This document shows, in pieces, positions 1-11,500 of a DNA stretch of 64,000 nucleotides. Within the stretch, counting starts at the first letter, position 1. Each line of letters starts with the position of its first letter. Location: the NCBI GenBank assembly GCA_037953625.1, contig CM075653.1:7192001-7256000 (forward strand). The letters are read 5' to 3'. A program made the translations under genes and the position numbers. The notes beneath the pieces were generated by a model. The model was not told the DNA's origin and did no database searches. It saw nothing but the letters and a program-made list of their open reading frames with translations. The DNA comes from Crotalaria pallida. Lineage: Eukaryota; Streptophyta; Magnoliopsida; Fabales; Fabaceae.

Positions 1-809
1 AGCTTTCTGAGTTTTTGCAAAGGTTAAACGAACATGCAGGACATATAAGTCATGATAAGCAACTTATTATGTAGCTCTTAGCATGGCATCTACATTGATA
101 TAACCTCTGGTATATTGATTAATGATATTTCCATTCATTAGTTGTCACGGCTTATAAACAATCCCCGGGGCAGAATTGATTTTTATTCACATTATTGCTT
201 TACTGAACTGCTGTGACTTTCCAACTAGCAACTTAACTCACTTTATTATGGAACAGCAAGCTATCTTAACATTGGCACCCTTTTCCCTAAAAGAAACTTA
301 AAAATAATGAATTAATATGATAATTTATGGAGGCCAAATTATAATCATCTATTTAATATTTCTCAAATTCCATAAACTATCTACTAGTGCTATAAGTAAG
401 ACAACATAAAATATATGCCTGATTAGAAAATAATCTTTTATCTGTGACTCATCAAGTCAGTAAAAATTGCCCTTTCGAAAATCAAGTCTCTTAACATTTT
501 TCAAACTTAATGTTGTCCTCCATACTTAATATGCTAAACCACTCCCTATCATGCTCAAACTTCATCACAAATTAGTCGAAACATACCAAGCAGAAAAGCA
601 AAAAATTGCAACAAGGATATACTTCAACAAAAAGATGGGGAAAATAAATGCTTTGGTTTATTGGCTAATGGTTCAGCAATGTTACAAACTAGATTCATTG
701 TATAGGCTAACCAAATCATGTAATTTTATGTAATAGGGCTAATTGTATTTATTATATTAATTCCATATATTCAGCCTCTTCTGTGTATCTACTGACCTTA
801 TATACAGCC
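1..809. other. AT-rich intergenic DNA, no gene seen
   Basis: This stretch lies downstream of the myosin-binding protein gene. The only open frame is a 60-codon one at 551-733 with no recognisable domain. It probably contains the 3' UTR of the neighbouring gene; an AATAAA on the minus strand lies near 748-753. Confidence 0.5.
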
Positions 810-3809
810 TCAAGCAACAGGTTGATCTATTTCTGGTATTCCGATCCTATGTAATTGTTGCAGGTGATTAGCGATTTCCTGTAATAACTTAAGCCCTTCA
901 TCTCCGTTGCTCAGTAAGTTGATAGTGCGCTCAAGGAAAGTCAGGTCTGCCTCAAGAACTTGCAACCTTACTACAAAATCCGAACGCGAACTTCCAGCAG
1001 AAGCTAAAACATTATTTGCAGACAGTACAGAAGAGCTATGTCCACCATTCTCCTTGCAAACCGGAGGTTTCTTGAATGAGGGATCATCACCTATGGCATC
1101 TGAATTCGCTTCAAGTGAAGAAACAGAATCTTGTCTTAGAAGATTATTCCCTAACTCTTCATGCATTCGTGGGGATTTCTTTTCAGCATTCTCGGAATTC
1201 AGGTAACTGTCCTGAGATTGATGATTATTCAGGAAAAAGTGAACTTGCTTCTCCAACTTCTTCAAACGTTGGGAAATATATATCCTTCCATCTTCAAACT
1301 CTACCGGTGAACTTCTCAAACATTGTACACTCTTTTCCTCCGAATACGTGACTTGTTCTTCGGCTTCGTCAGCGATCTCACAAATTTCAGTAACCGACTT
1401 TCCAAGAACGCTTTCATCATTTTCAATGGAAGCACACTGCGAATGATCCAATCCAAAATCTTTCACCCTCGCTTCAGAGTTTGTAACCACCAGATAGTTG
1501 GGCACTGATTCGTCAGGGAATTTCTTCGTATAAAATTCAAGCTTTGCTTCCAAGTATTCTATCTCTTTCTCCTTCTCGGCAAGAAGGTCGTTAGCTTTTT
1601 GCAAAGCTTCCGTGTCATACTCTGACTCCTCGTCCATCATTCTTAAGTACTGCAAAGCTTCCATGTGTAATGTCGCCTTTTCTTCCTGCAGCCTAGTGAT
1701 CATGGCTAATGCTTGACTCGCTGCGACCGCAGAAGCGTTTCTTTCTTCCTCCAGCTCTTTATACAAAGCATTCATAAGTTTCCTGTCATGTTCAACTTGT
1801 CTCTTAAGTCTGTCAACTGCACTTTCACCTTCAATTTCACTGACAATGCTTCCATCCAGAGACAAACCGGACTCATTTCGCTCGAGCGAAATCATTTTCT
1901 GAAGTATCTGAATTCCAGCAGAGTTAGAAGCATCGCTACTCTTCAATTCATCGCCATTAATAGACAATCTTGGACTGATAAGATCAAGCGCTCGAGAAGA
2001 AAATTGTGACGACAACATTTTCAAATCTTCACTAATTCTCGATGAATCTTTCCCAAGCCAATGTTCTACAAGCATGCCAGACAATTGTCTTCCTCGGTTA
2101 CTTACAGCTAGCTTATATGCATCACCAAGATCCAACAAACTTGGATTTTGCTGACCAATGTCACTAGAAACAGGTGTTGGTTCTACACCTATTTCGGATG
2201 TTGTCACCTTGTTACTTGACTTAGTGATTTCCTCCTCATAGTCCACTGTGGATCTTTGCTCAGATGTAAGCCCAACTTCATCAATTGTCAAATCATCTAC
2301 ACAGAAAATAAAAACAGAATTGAGGTTTTCATAGAAATGATAGACAAAGGTTTATAGCCAATTCTCGATACAAAGATAGCATTTGTTCTCTTTGTTTCCA
2401 TCACTCTCAGTGGAACCAAAATGTTATACTTTATTTTTGTCATGCTTTATCCTGTTTATAGAATACACCAAACATAGAAAGGAGCAAATATATTATGTTC
2501 CATCCTATTCTCACATATCTACCAAACGTTACCGAAAACTCTTGCACTTATGGATATACAAACATTATAAAAAAGGTGCAATAACAATTTTCATGATTTT
2601 TAAAAATAACTTAGATATTAAACTAGGTTATTCCTTTTCATCAACTCACTGCAAAAAATTACATCATAATCCTTCATCCTTTATATCTACACAAGTACAT
2701 ATTATGTTTTACAGAAAAGGAACTGATAGAGGAAATAACTTACAGTTTTCCTTTGGTACTTCAACCGAGACATCATTAGAGGAAATAGGCTCATTTGGGG
2801 AAGGACAAACAACATTTCTTTCAACCTGCTTATAGTGAAGATCCTCCAAACCATTCCAACTTCCCATTGTTGCTGCTGCTGCAGATTTAGTACCATGAAT
2901 ATCTTCTGCATTTTCTAAATGCATTATCGACTCTGATTGCGATGGATCAAGTGGAGACGCTGAACTCCTGGGCTTCGCTGAAGCCAAATCCTCATTTAAG
3001 TCAATGATCAAAGGCTCCATATGTCCATGCATAACTTTAATATCTTCCCTGGTATCATCCATCCCGCAAACTGGTACACTTATATCATCCTCATCGTCAG
3101 ATAAGGGAGTTTCAGATTCGGACTCGGTATCCGAAGTAATCTTCAGTTCTGTGTAACCTACATGAGGCAACGGATTAACCTGACTATTTCTCATGTGTGC
3201 AACTTTGAATGATACAGATCGCTTTGCTCTTCTTTTCTTCTCATGAATATTGTTCCCAGCGGCATGTAATACATCGAAATTGGCACCTTCGGAATCAATT
3301 GACTTGGTCGATCCCAATCTTTGACCATAACCCTTTAAAACCCTCTGCTCATTGCAACAAGAGCAGCGCGCTGTTCTTGCATTCGAACCCTCACCTCCAA
3401 GTAATGGATCCTGGTCAAACCTGGAACCAGATTCCTCTCCCAGTAATCGATAAGTTTCGCCATTCGATTTACCAATTGTAGCAAAAGAGAAAAGGCAACT
3501 TTCACACAATCCTTGAGCATTTACAAGCTTATCATGAGCGCGACAAAGTACCAAAGAAGAAATATCCGACTTATGACCACTGCAGATCAAATTCCAATAG
3601 TTTCCTTTTTTCTCCTTGCCTAACACATGATCAAGCCTAGAGCAGAAGAGACACGGTGTTTGCAATTTGCAGTAACCAGCAAACTTTGTAATAACATAAG
3701 AAAATACCGCATCGATAAACAGGAAAAACATCAGCAGCCATTCGAGCAAAGCCGAAGCCAATGATGTGGTAATGCTTTTGGAAGATGAAACTCCTGTTGT
3801 GGTACCCAT
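810..3809 (-). CDS. Myosin-binding protein with GTD-binding (DUF593) domain, MYOB family
   Basis: Two coding exons, 3809-2744 and 2296-810, are joined by a GT-AG intron (2743-2297) and give 850 residues. The donor reads AAACT|GTAAG and the acceptor TGTAG|ATGATT, which keeps the frame across a split Tyr codon. Residues about 17-45 form a hydrophobic anchor (LLEWLLMFFLFIDAVF), followed by a CxxC (TPCLFC). The middle is acidic and Ser-rich. Residues about 510-615 form a coiled-coil GTD-binding block (VDRLKRQVEHDRKLMNALYKEL through YTKKFPDE). In this family the domain binds the globular tail of class XI myosins, and the anchor places the protein on vesicle or endomembranes that move on actin. The exact MYOB paralogue was not determined. 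A second, shorter coiled coil lies near the C terminus (about residues 790-840). Confidence 0.9.
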
Positions 3810-3917
3810 TTTCCAGCCAAACTTGAGAGTTGAAACGGATCAAACTTTAACCTTCACCATTCACCAATATGATGATGATACCAAAATGATTCAATGCAAA
3901 AGGAAAAAGTCAAAAAA

Positions 3918-4539
3918 CTGAAAACATTTAAGAAAGGGCAACTTTAAAAAATACTAATAATAATATTAACAAAGAAGCATAATTATAAGGGGCAAACAAA
4001 ACTGAATACGTTTCTTCAAACAAGATCAAGCATTGAAAACTAATGAAGGAAGTCAGAGCAATCCACAAATGAAACAGTTAAAATCCCTTTTGAGCAAACA
4101 TATCCAACCAAACATAGAATTGATTTTATTATAATGGATTATGAAACAATAAGAGAGTAGTATATCTATTTTCCACAGTTAATCTTAAAATCATACAGAG
4201 TGAGATACTAAAATAGAAACTAATGAATCAATAATTAGAAATCCCTGATGAACTCAAAAAAAGAAGTTTCAAGGAAAAATAAGATCAATAAACTGAAATC
4301 ATAAATCCTACCAATAATATAAACAATTGAAACGTAATTGAAACCTTGTTCTATGTGTATGATAATAGTGAATTAAATAAACACAAAGTATTAGATATTA
4401 GAGAATCAGATCAAAGCATGAGTTATTAGTTATTAGAGTAACTGAAAGTAATAGAAAATAGTATCATTTATCATGCATACATATATTCATACATATGATA
4501 CATGTAAATGTTGTAAAATGAGGTGAAATAAATAAATAC
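3918..4539 (-). other. Probable 5' UTR intron of the myosin-binding protein gene
   Basis: On the minus strand a donor CATAAG|GTATTT lies at 4540/4539 and an acceptor TTTTCAG lies at 3918, 109 bases before the ATG. The interval is AT-rich with no coding potential. Purine-rich sequence further upstream (4560-4760) would hold the first exon and promoter. This is inference from splice signals only. Confidence 0.35.
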
Positions 4540-4952
4540 CTTATGTTATATGATCATGTGATATGAGTCAAATAAGATGGAAGGGTACTCTATGTATGAA
4601 GAGGAAGAGAGAGAAGAATATAAGTAGAAGATGGTGTGTGTGATTATGATATGAGTGATCCAAGACAAAGTAAACTAGACAGACCAAACTCAAAAGTTTG
4701 AAGCTTTCCAACTGAACTCCATTCATTACTGTACTTCACTTTCACATTTTAACTTTTTTTTTTTCTTTTAAAGAAAAATAAAAAAAGAAAGGAAAAGCAA
4801 AAGCAAACGAAAACAAGCCGACAAGGACAAAAAGAAAGGGTGTGCTGAAGGGCGGTGACAGTTGAGACTTGAGATAGAGAAATTTTTTTAAATACCGAAA
4901 ATGCCCCCAAAAAGAGAAAAATCAAATAAAAAAGTTGCTGAAAATGTGTGTA

Positions 4953-5318
4953 TCAATTTTTTTTAAGGGAAAATAAAAGCTTCATTCTATAATAAACAGG
5001 AGTACAAACATAACACACGACAACAATCATAAAAAACAGGTGCACTGTATTAGCAGCCTTCCAAAAGCAGACATGCTTCATCTTCCAAAAATGGGCTCGA
5101 ACCTGAGATTCAATGGCCTTTATCAGCAAGACAACAATCTCATCAATTCTGAGAATAAGCACAGATCGGCAATAAGGAATCTCAAAGATGTGGGATAGAG
5201 CTGATGGACAAAAAATAAAACATAAACCTGCAATGAAAAAAGCTGTCATTGCTAACATACTTCCAGTTATTATAAAAGGTAGGAGGACCATCAAATCTGA
5301 AAGGTAGGACAAACACAA
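4953..5318 (-). other. Unassigned 121-codon open frame
   Basis: A 121-codon frame is rich in hydrophobic residues (runs such as LLPFIITGSMLAMTAFFIAGL). No family is recognised, and no splice or promoter signal supports it. It abuts the inverted-repeat element at 5392-5872 and may be chance or repeat-derived. Confidence 0.15.
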
Positions 5319-5391
5319 AACATAACTTGCACAGAGTCAAGAAAAAATGAGAAAATCCAAATTTGTCTTTGGTCAAATGTAAATTTTTTAA

Positions 5392-5872
5392 GGCTTATTT
5401 AAGTAATTTAGGTGATTTTTTGGAATTGGTTTTTGAATTTCTTTTAGATTTTGGATTTCTGAACTTTGTTCAAACATTTGGAAATGATTTTTTCGTTACT
5501 TAAGTGATGTTTTGGTCGACTATATGTCATGTTATTTTCAGAACATCAATAAGAAATGTGCTATGTAACATCACGTGGCACCACATGAATCTTTTATTAA
5601 AAATAATTAAAAGATTTGGTTTTATTTTAGAAAAAAAAAAGTGATTTTTTAAATTTAAAAAATTCATGTGGCATCATGTTGCATATTATTTATTAATGTG
5701 ACGAAAGTGATGTGACATATTGCCGGTCATATCATCACTTAAGTGACAATACGACAATTTCGAAATGTTTGAGCAAAGTTCGGGATCTAAAACATAAAAA
5801 AAAAATTTAAAAAAATTTAAAAACCAATTTTAAAAAACATCTAAGTTTAGAGAATAAAAACTTAAATAAGCC
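5392..5872. mobile_element. Long-TIR MITE or foldback element
   Basis: The two ends are inverted copies. The left begins GGCTTATTTAAGT and the right ends ACTTAAATAAGCC. Similarity continues inward through (G)AATTGGTTTTT, GAACTTTGCTCAAACATTT and CATGTGGCACCACATGAA-like segments, so nearly the whole 481 bases can fold on itself. No ORF is present. Superfamily is not assigned, because no clear target duplication is visible. Confidence 0.7.
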
Positions 5873-7440
5873 AACTTTTAATCTCTTTTGGATGTAATTT
5901 TTGACATATTTTCAGCTGTATTAGAAATTATTTGACCCACATTTGAAATCTTTGTGGACTAATTTGAAAATTTTCTATTTTTCATATACTAAATTGCACA
6001 ATCAAAAATTAGAAGGAAGCAAAGTGAATCTAGTTAAAAAAGAAAAGAGGAAAAAAAAAAGAGAGAGAGAAAGAAACAGAGGGGTTGGAAGATTAGAAAG
6101 CAAGAAAACTATTATTGGCCAAAAGCGTTCGATGAAACATTTGAAGGTGCCCATTCCTTTTCTTTCTTCAATATTTTATGGTTACGCATACGTGATGATT
6201 GGTAAAAAAAATAAAATGGGAATGAGCTACGTGATTGTAAAAAAAAAAAAAAAAATACAGGCCCACAACATGTCAACATATCATACACAAATAATTGCTG
6301 AGAATGTGGAGTGCTTATCGATACACTAGCTACAAATAATGCTATAGAAAGAATTATAAATATTTTTATATTCTTAAAAAAATGAAAGGTTTTTATCTTT
6401 TATTCAATATCAAATTCTTTTTCAGAAGTATAACAAAACTACCTGCGTAACAGTAACTAGTAAGAGATTGGAGAAGAGAAAAATCAATAGAGAAAAGCTT
6501 CAATTCTTACTGCGTAGTGCGTACCATAGAATTTAGATTCAGGCATGACGTGTTTTTAATAAGAGTAATGCTATGTTACCATAGAATTTATATTCAGGCA
6601 TGACGTGTTTTTAATAAGAGTAATGCTATGTTACCAAAGGCAATAAAAAAATAGATACATCTCCCCAAGTCACCATAGCTAAAGGGATCACTAACTAAGG
6701 TAAAATTAAAATAGGAAAAATATACTAGATATTCTAATTGATAGCTCGATTAATAAAGTTATTAGACATAATTTGCAAATACTTGAGTTTAGTCGTTGAC
6801 AATTGCATAATTTTTTTCTCTTTCTTTATTATAAAAAATTTTGTCTATAAAAATAACGACATGTAAATTAAGCAATAAGAATGTATGTAAATGTAAATTG
6901 ACAAGTGAATGGATTACTCCATTATTTAATGTCATAAACCTCGTAAGAATTGATGGCATGTTGAAAGTTGAAGCATAAGTAGTGCTATGTTGTACTTAGA
7001 GACGTGGCATGGTCGGCTTGAAAATTTGTGGCCGTGCCTAAGCAATGATATACTACCAACTAGTAAGAATATAAGAATAAGAATAGTTAAAAAAAATTAA
7101 AGAGACATGAATTTAATAATTTGTCTAATAATCAATCAATTATCAAAACAAACTTAATACGTACATTTTGCATTAATCCAAAAATCACAATCCAAAATTT
7201 ACAATTTCTAAGTTTTTTTATTAATTACTTTAACTTTAGTTTGAGACAAAAATTTTTGATATTTTTTTACCATTTTTGTAAGACGAAGGGATTATAAACT
7301 TTTAATACATAATTTCATAAGAATTAAGGAAATTTGTGAATGTTACTAGACGTTGAGATTAATAAAATTTGATATATTTTTTCAAAATTATTCATATAAA
7401 TATTATTAAAAATCTATAAGTAAATAAGGGTTATTCTATC
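5873..7440. other. AT-rich gene-free DNA
   Basis: Nothing with recognisable coding potential is present. The 128-codon plus-strand frame at 5943-6329 is Lys-rich low-complexity sequence. A 55-bp tandem duplication lies inside and is listed separately. Confidence 0.5.
6522..6631. repeat. Perfect-period tandem duplication, 2 x 55 bp
   Basis: The unit starts TACCATAGAATTTA and ends GTAATGCTATGT. It occurs at 6522-6576 and 6577-6631 with one visible mismatch (TAGATTC/TATATTC). Confidence 0.85.
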
Positions 7441-7980
7441 GCAGAAATCTGAATCCATGCTCAAAAGTTGAGCAAACTCTTCTGCTTTTTTGAACTACTT
7501 GGAAATCCCATCAAGTTTCAAATTCCCGGCTTCTAGATCTTCATTCCTAACTTCCATTTTTGCAAATCTTCTATTCATTTCCAAAAAACATTCCTGAAAA
7601 TCATGAACAACTTGCAACAATTTTTTGGTTATCAAGTTTTCCAAAAATTGTCCTAGTGAAATAATCCTCACAAATTCTGATTCTAAAGAAATACTATTAG
7701 AAAGCAGGACTGGAGGCCTACTCTCAGCATTTTTCCCCTTTCAACTTCGGTCACCCACGTGTGGTCTTTTGGTAGCAAAAATTCTTTCAAGATTTCTTCT
7801 CAAACCTTTCTTATTCAAACCCCAAACTTCCCAACATTCCCCCTCACTTGCGTTTTGGGACCCTTTCATCGAAATGTAGCGAAAGAAATGGACAACGACA
7901 GGGATGGCAATATTGTCTTTCTCCTGCAATGACAACTTCCAATGAGTGAGAGAGGGATTTGGATGTGGGAGGAACATGGG
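7441..7980 (-). pseudogene. Unidentified coding remnant with in-frame stops
   Basis: One minus-strand frame reads from about 7977 to 7445 with only two internal stops. Its first part (7977-7741) resembles ordinary exon sequence, with a possible acceptor (TCATTGCAG). The second part is helical and charged (for example FLEMNRRFAKMEVRNEDLE). No family was recognised. It may be a degenerate retroelement gag or a truncated host gene. Confidence 0.3.
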
Positions 7981-8049
7981 GGTTGGGATTTCAGGAGAAG
8001 AATATAGGAAAAGATATTTTCGCGATTAAAAAAATTTTGGGACATGGGG

Positions 8050-8340
8050 GCAAAAATATGGGGATTGGGAACTAAAACTCAATGGACTTGTGTTCTTGTA
8101 GGGCCAAGAGGGACTGAGTTATGTTCTGATTGGGCCATGAGGAACCAGGTATCACAAGCTTAATAAAGCCATCATCCTAGGGAGGAGTTTAGCTTTAAAC
8201 AAGGAGGGATCTCTATAAATAAGAGAAGAGGTTATAGAAGAATTTGATTCACTTAGAAGGATAGGACTTAGTGTACTGCACTAAATATTCCCTTTTGAAC
8301 AGTACCACTTGGGCTAAAGGCCTGTTGGCATTTCCCATGG
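8050..8340 (+). mobile_element. Possible LTR remnant
   Basis: A plus-strand block of higher complexity holds a TATA box (CTATAAATAAGAG near 8211-8223). It ends in CCCA followed by TGGTATC, the first seven bases of a tRNA-Met primer site. No internal element sequence follows before the FLK 3' end. This could equally be an unrelated repeat. Confidence 0.3.
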
Positions 8341-8591
8341 TATCTTTGCACATCTAGGAGTCATAGCTTCGTAGAAAAAGTTAGTACTCTACACACAAAG
8401 CCACCAAAAGTCTGTTTAATTTCCAAATGACTACCAATATTAGCAAAACATTACTGTCACAAAAATCACAATTTCAATATAATTTAAGAAACAATGCATA
8501 ATGCATTTTAACACAAAGTCCTAGCATTGTTTAAATTATCACAAACTATGTTCCAAGCATTCTACTACAACCAAGAATGGGTCTGGCCAGC

Positions 8592-11500
8592 TTAGTACCC
8601 ATAGTTTGCACCATAAACTGAGCCATAGCCTCCTCCTCCAACTTGTCCCGGGTTGGTTGGTGGAGATGCATACACAGAAGTATGAGCTGAAGGATAAGCA
8701 TTGTATCCTTGTTGGTCTGCTGGAGGCCCACCAGTTTGTGGCTGTGTTGGTGCTGCAGCCTCGGCCATAAAATTCTGCACCAAATATTCATGATGGGATT
8801 AGTTGATTACCGATGCAAACTAACTACAGGCAGTAAATCAAGTTAAAACAATGATAACTAACATACAGCGAGATTAGAATTAAGCTCAGAGTGGGAAGCA
8901 CAGTTACAAAAATGTAAAAGACACGGATGAGACATGATATGGATATGTTGATATGAAAAAAGTTCATGAAATAATTAAAATATAAAAAATGATTGATAAA
9001 CCTATAAAATCAACCTACAAATAGGCCTATGCCATAAAGGAAGTGACATGTGTCACTTGCTTATTATTAATTGGTTAATAAGTGACACCGACACATGTCA
9101 CTTTCTCATGGTGTAGGCTTGTTTGTAGGTTGATTTTTTAGGTCTATTTATCATAACTCTTAAAAGATATACAGACGAATAGTATCTAAAAAGCATCTGA
9201 CACAAAACTAATCAACTAGTAGTACCGCAACCATTTTGAAGTATACTTGCTACATGGAGCTCAGAAAACCTTCAGCATTTCTTAGGAAACAATGACAGAA
9301 GGGAAAAAAAAGTAAAAAATAAATTAAATAGAAATAAGAAAAAAAATTCTCCATTCAAACAAATAAGGGGGTGAATATGAAAAAGCAATTATAAAATTAC
9401 AAAACTACTTCCATCTTCTTTTTTTAGAAGATAATTTGGAAGGACAAATGTATAGTTTAGAAATTCAACATCCTTAAGTTTCCTCTACACTTTCACTTCA
9501 TTTTAGATGAAGATTAATCTTCATAATCAAATGGATCTTTCAGGTCCTCAATAAGCACTGCAACCATCTTTTCACAGAACAAATTCATACTAATAAGTAG
9601 ATAAAAGTCAAGCTACAGCTTAAATAATAAAATCTACAAGGCATGAAGCAAGATAAGAATCACAAAATAACTTAAAATAAGTTAACTATAAGTCAAACTA
9701 GAGCTAAAACATATCTAAAAGAAATCAGAATTTAATATGTTCCAAGAAAGTTTAAAATAGGCTAAGATCAGGATTACCTGTATCAGTTGCTGTGCTGTCT
9801 GGACTTGAGAAGCAGTTCCACTAATTTCAACAGTCATCTCCCCAGGAACACCTCTTGTTTCTTGTATAGCAACTGTAGCTCCACTAGCTCGTCTAATGTA
9901 GCTTATACTTGCTCCAGCAGTTCCAATAACAGCATCGGCATAAGATAGAGGAATTTGCATTTGCTGTGTGATCTGCAAATATAGCAGGACAATCAATTTT
10001 CACGGATAAAAATATACTATTTTTTAGAAACGTCTCTTTCCATTCAACAAGATATGATGTGGAATACGAACAAGTACCTGTGTGACTATTGAAGGTGCAG
10101 ATTGAGTATTTGAAGCTGCATGAACACCTACTGAAGCATCTCTTCCATAAGCAGATATACCATGATGGGGCTGTTTCTCCACCACTGGAGGAGGCATTTC
10201 AGGTGGTGGATAGTAACTATCAAGTTGCCGTGGGGGTGGCATGTACTGTGGTGTGTGTCCAAAGCCAGGACCTCCACCAGCATTTGGAGGAAGACCCTGA
10301 GGTGGACCCCATGATTGGTGAGGAGGTGGCATGTGCTGCTCCACATGATGGCCACCATGGGGATTTCCCATTTGCATCTGGAGAAAGAATAGTTCAGTTG
10401 CATTTTTCTGTTTATTATGAAGACAGTTTCTTCACAAACTTAAGATAAAATCATACACTTACATTCATCTCAAAAATTGGAATTATACTGCGATCGACTA
10501 AAAACTTCCTCAGGTGAGATGCAATTAGCTCTATTGCCTTATGCACCGCAGTAGAATCCCCTACTACTTCAACCACCCGATCATCTTGAAGAGCAAATAC
10601 AGGAAGGTCTTCTGTAGAAGAATCAGACGTACAGATGCTTAGCATTATCAACCCAAGAATGTCAAACGGCCACTCAAAGACCAAGATACAAAAATTGGAG
10701 GAAAAAAACTTAAGATTTTTAGTAATATATTATTTAAGAGAATATACTTGAGAACATTAGAATAGAAGTAATAGCTGTTATTTGATCCATGATTCATTCA
10801 AGCACCATGAAGTATATGGAATTGCAGAATTCTAAAATAATGATGAAAGATAATAATGCAGTAAAAAAATTAAGAAATGTTTGCAAATAAAACCTGCTCC
10901 AAGAACTCTAACTATACAACTTGCTGCTTCTTGGATAGATTTCACGGTTGCTCCTTGTTTGCCAATTAAACTTCCTGCTTGTGAGGCTGGCACTAATAGT
11001 TTTGTAGAAACCTTCCCAGCCACACCTGAAGGAGCATGAGAAAAATCGCTCTCTAAACCATCAATAAGTCTTTTATGAACCTTCAATAAGCCATCCACTG
11101 CAGGAGGAAGAGAAGAATCAGGCTCCTCTTTGCCTGATACCATCACCTAATCAAGATGAACAAATAACACCATCAGCAAATCATTAAACATTCTCTTCAT
11201 CATCTACAAAATACTGGTGCCTGAGTATAACAAGAATATACATAACACAAAGTGGCAAACAAATTTCTTATCTTTGACCAAAATAACATGCCAACAAAAG
11301 AACATTACATGCCGCCTATAACCTCAACAAGAAAGCATACAAGCAGGCTATTCTGAGTAATAAGAAATGCAACAATCCAGAGGGTTCAGCATAACAGTTT
11401 ATCCTTTTTTGGAGATATTTTCTTACTCAATTAGTTTTCATAAAATCTCACCTGTCGGCAAAGTGACAGAAGGAATCCATCATCATCAAATTAGTTTTAT

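Noticed and set aside
5943..6329. 128-codon plus-strand ORF
   Set aside because: Lys/Arg low-complexity translation of A-rich DNA, no domain, no promoter.
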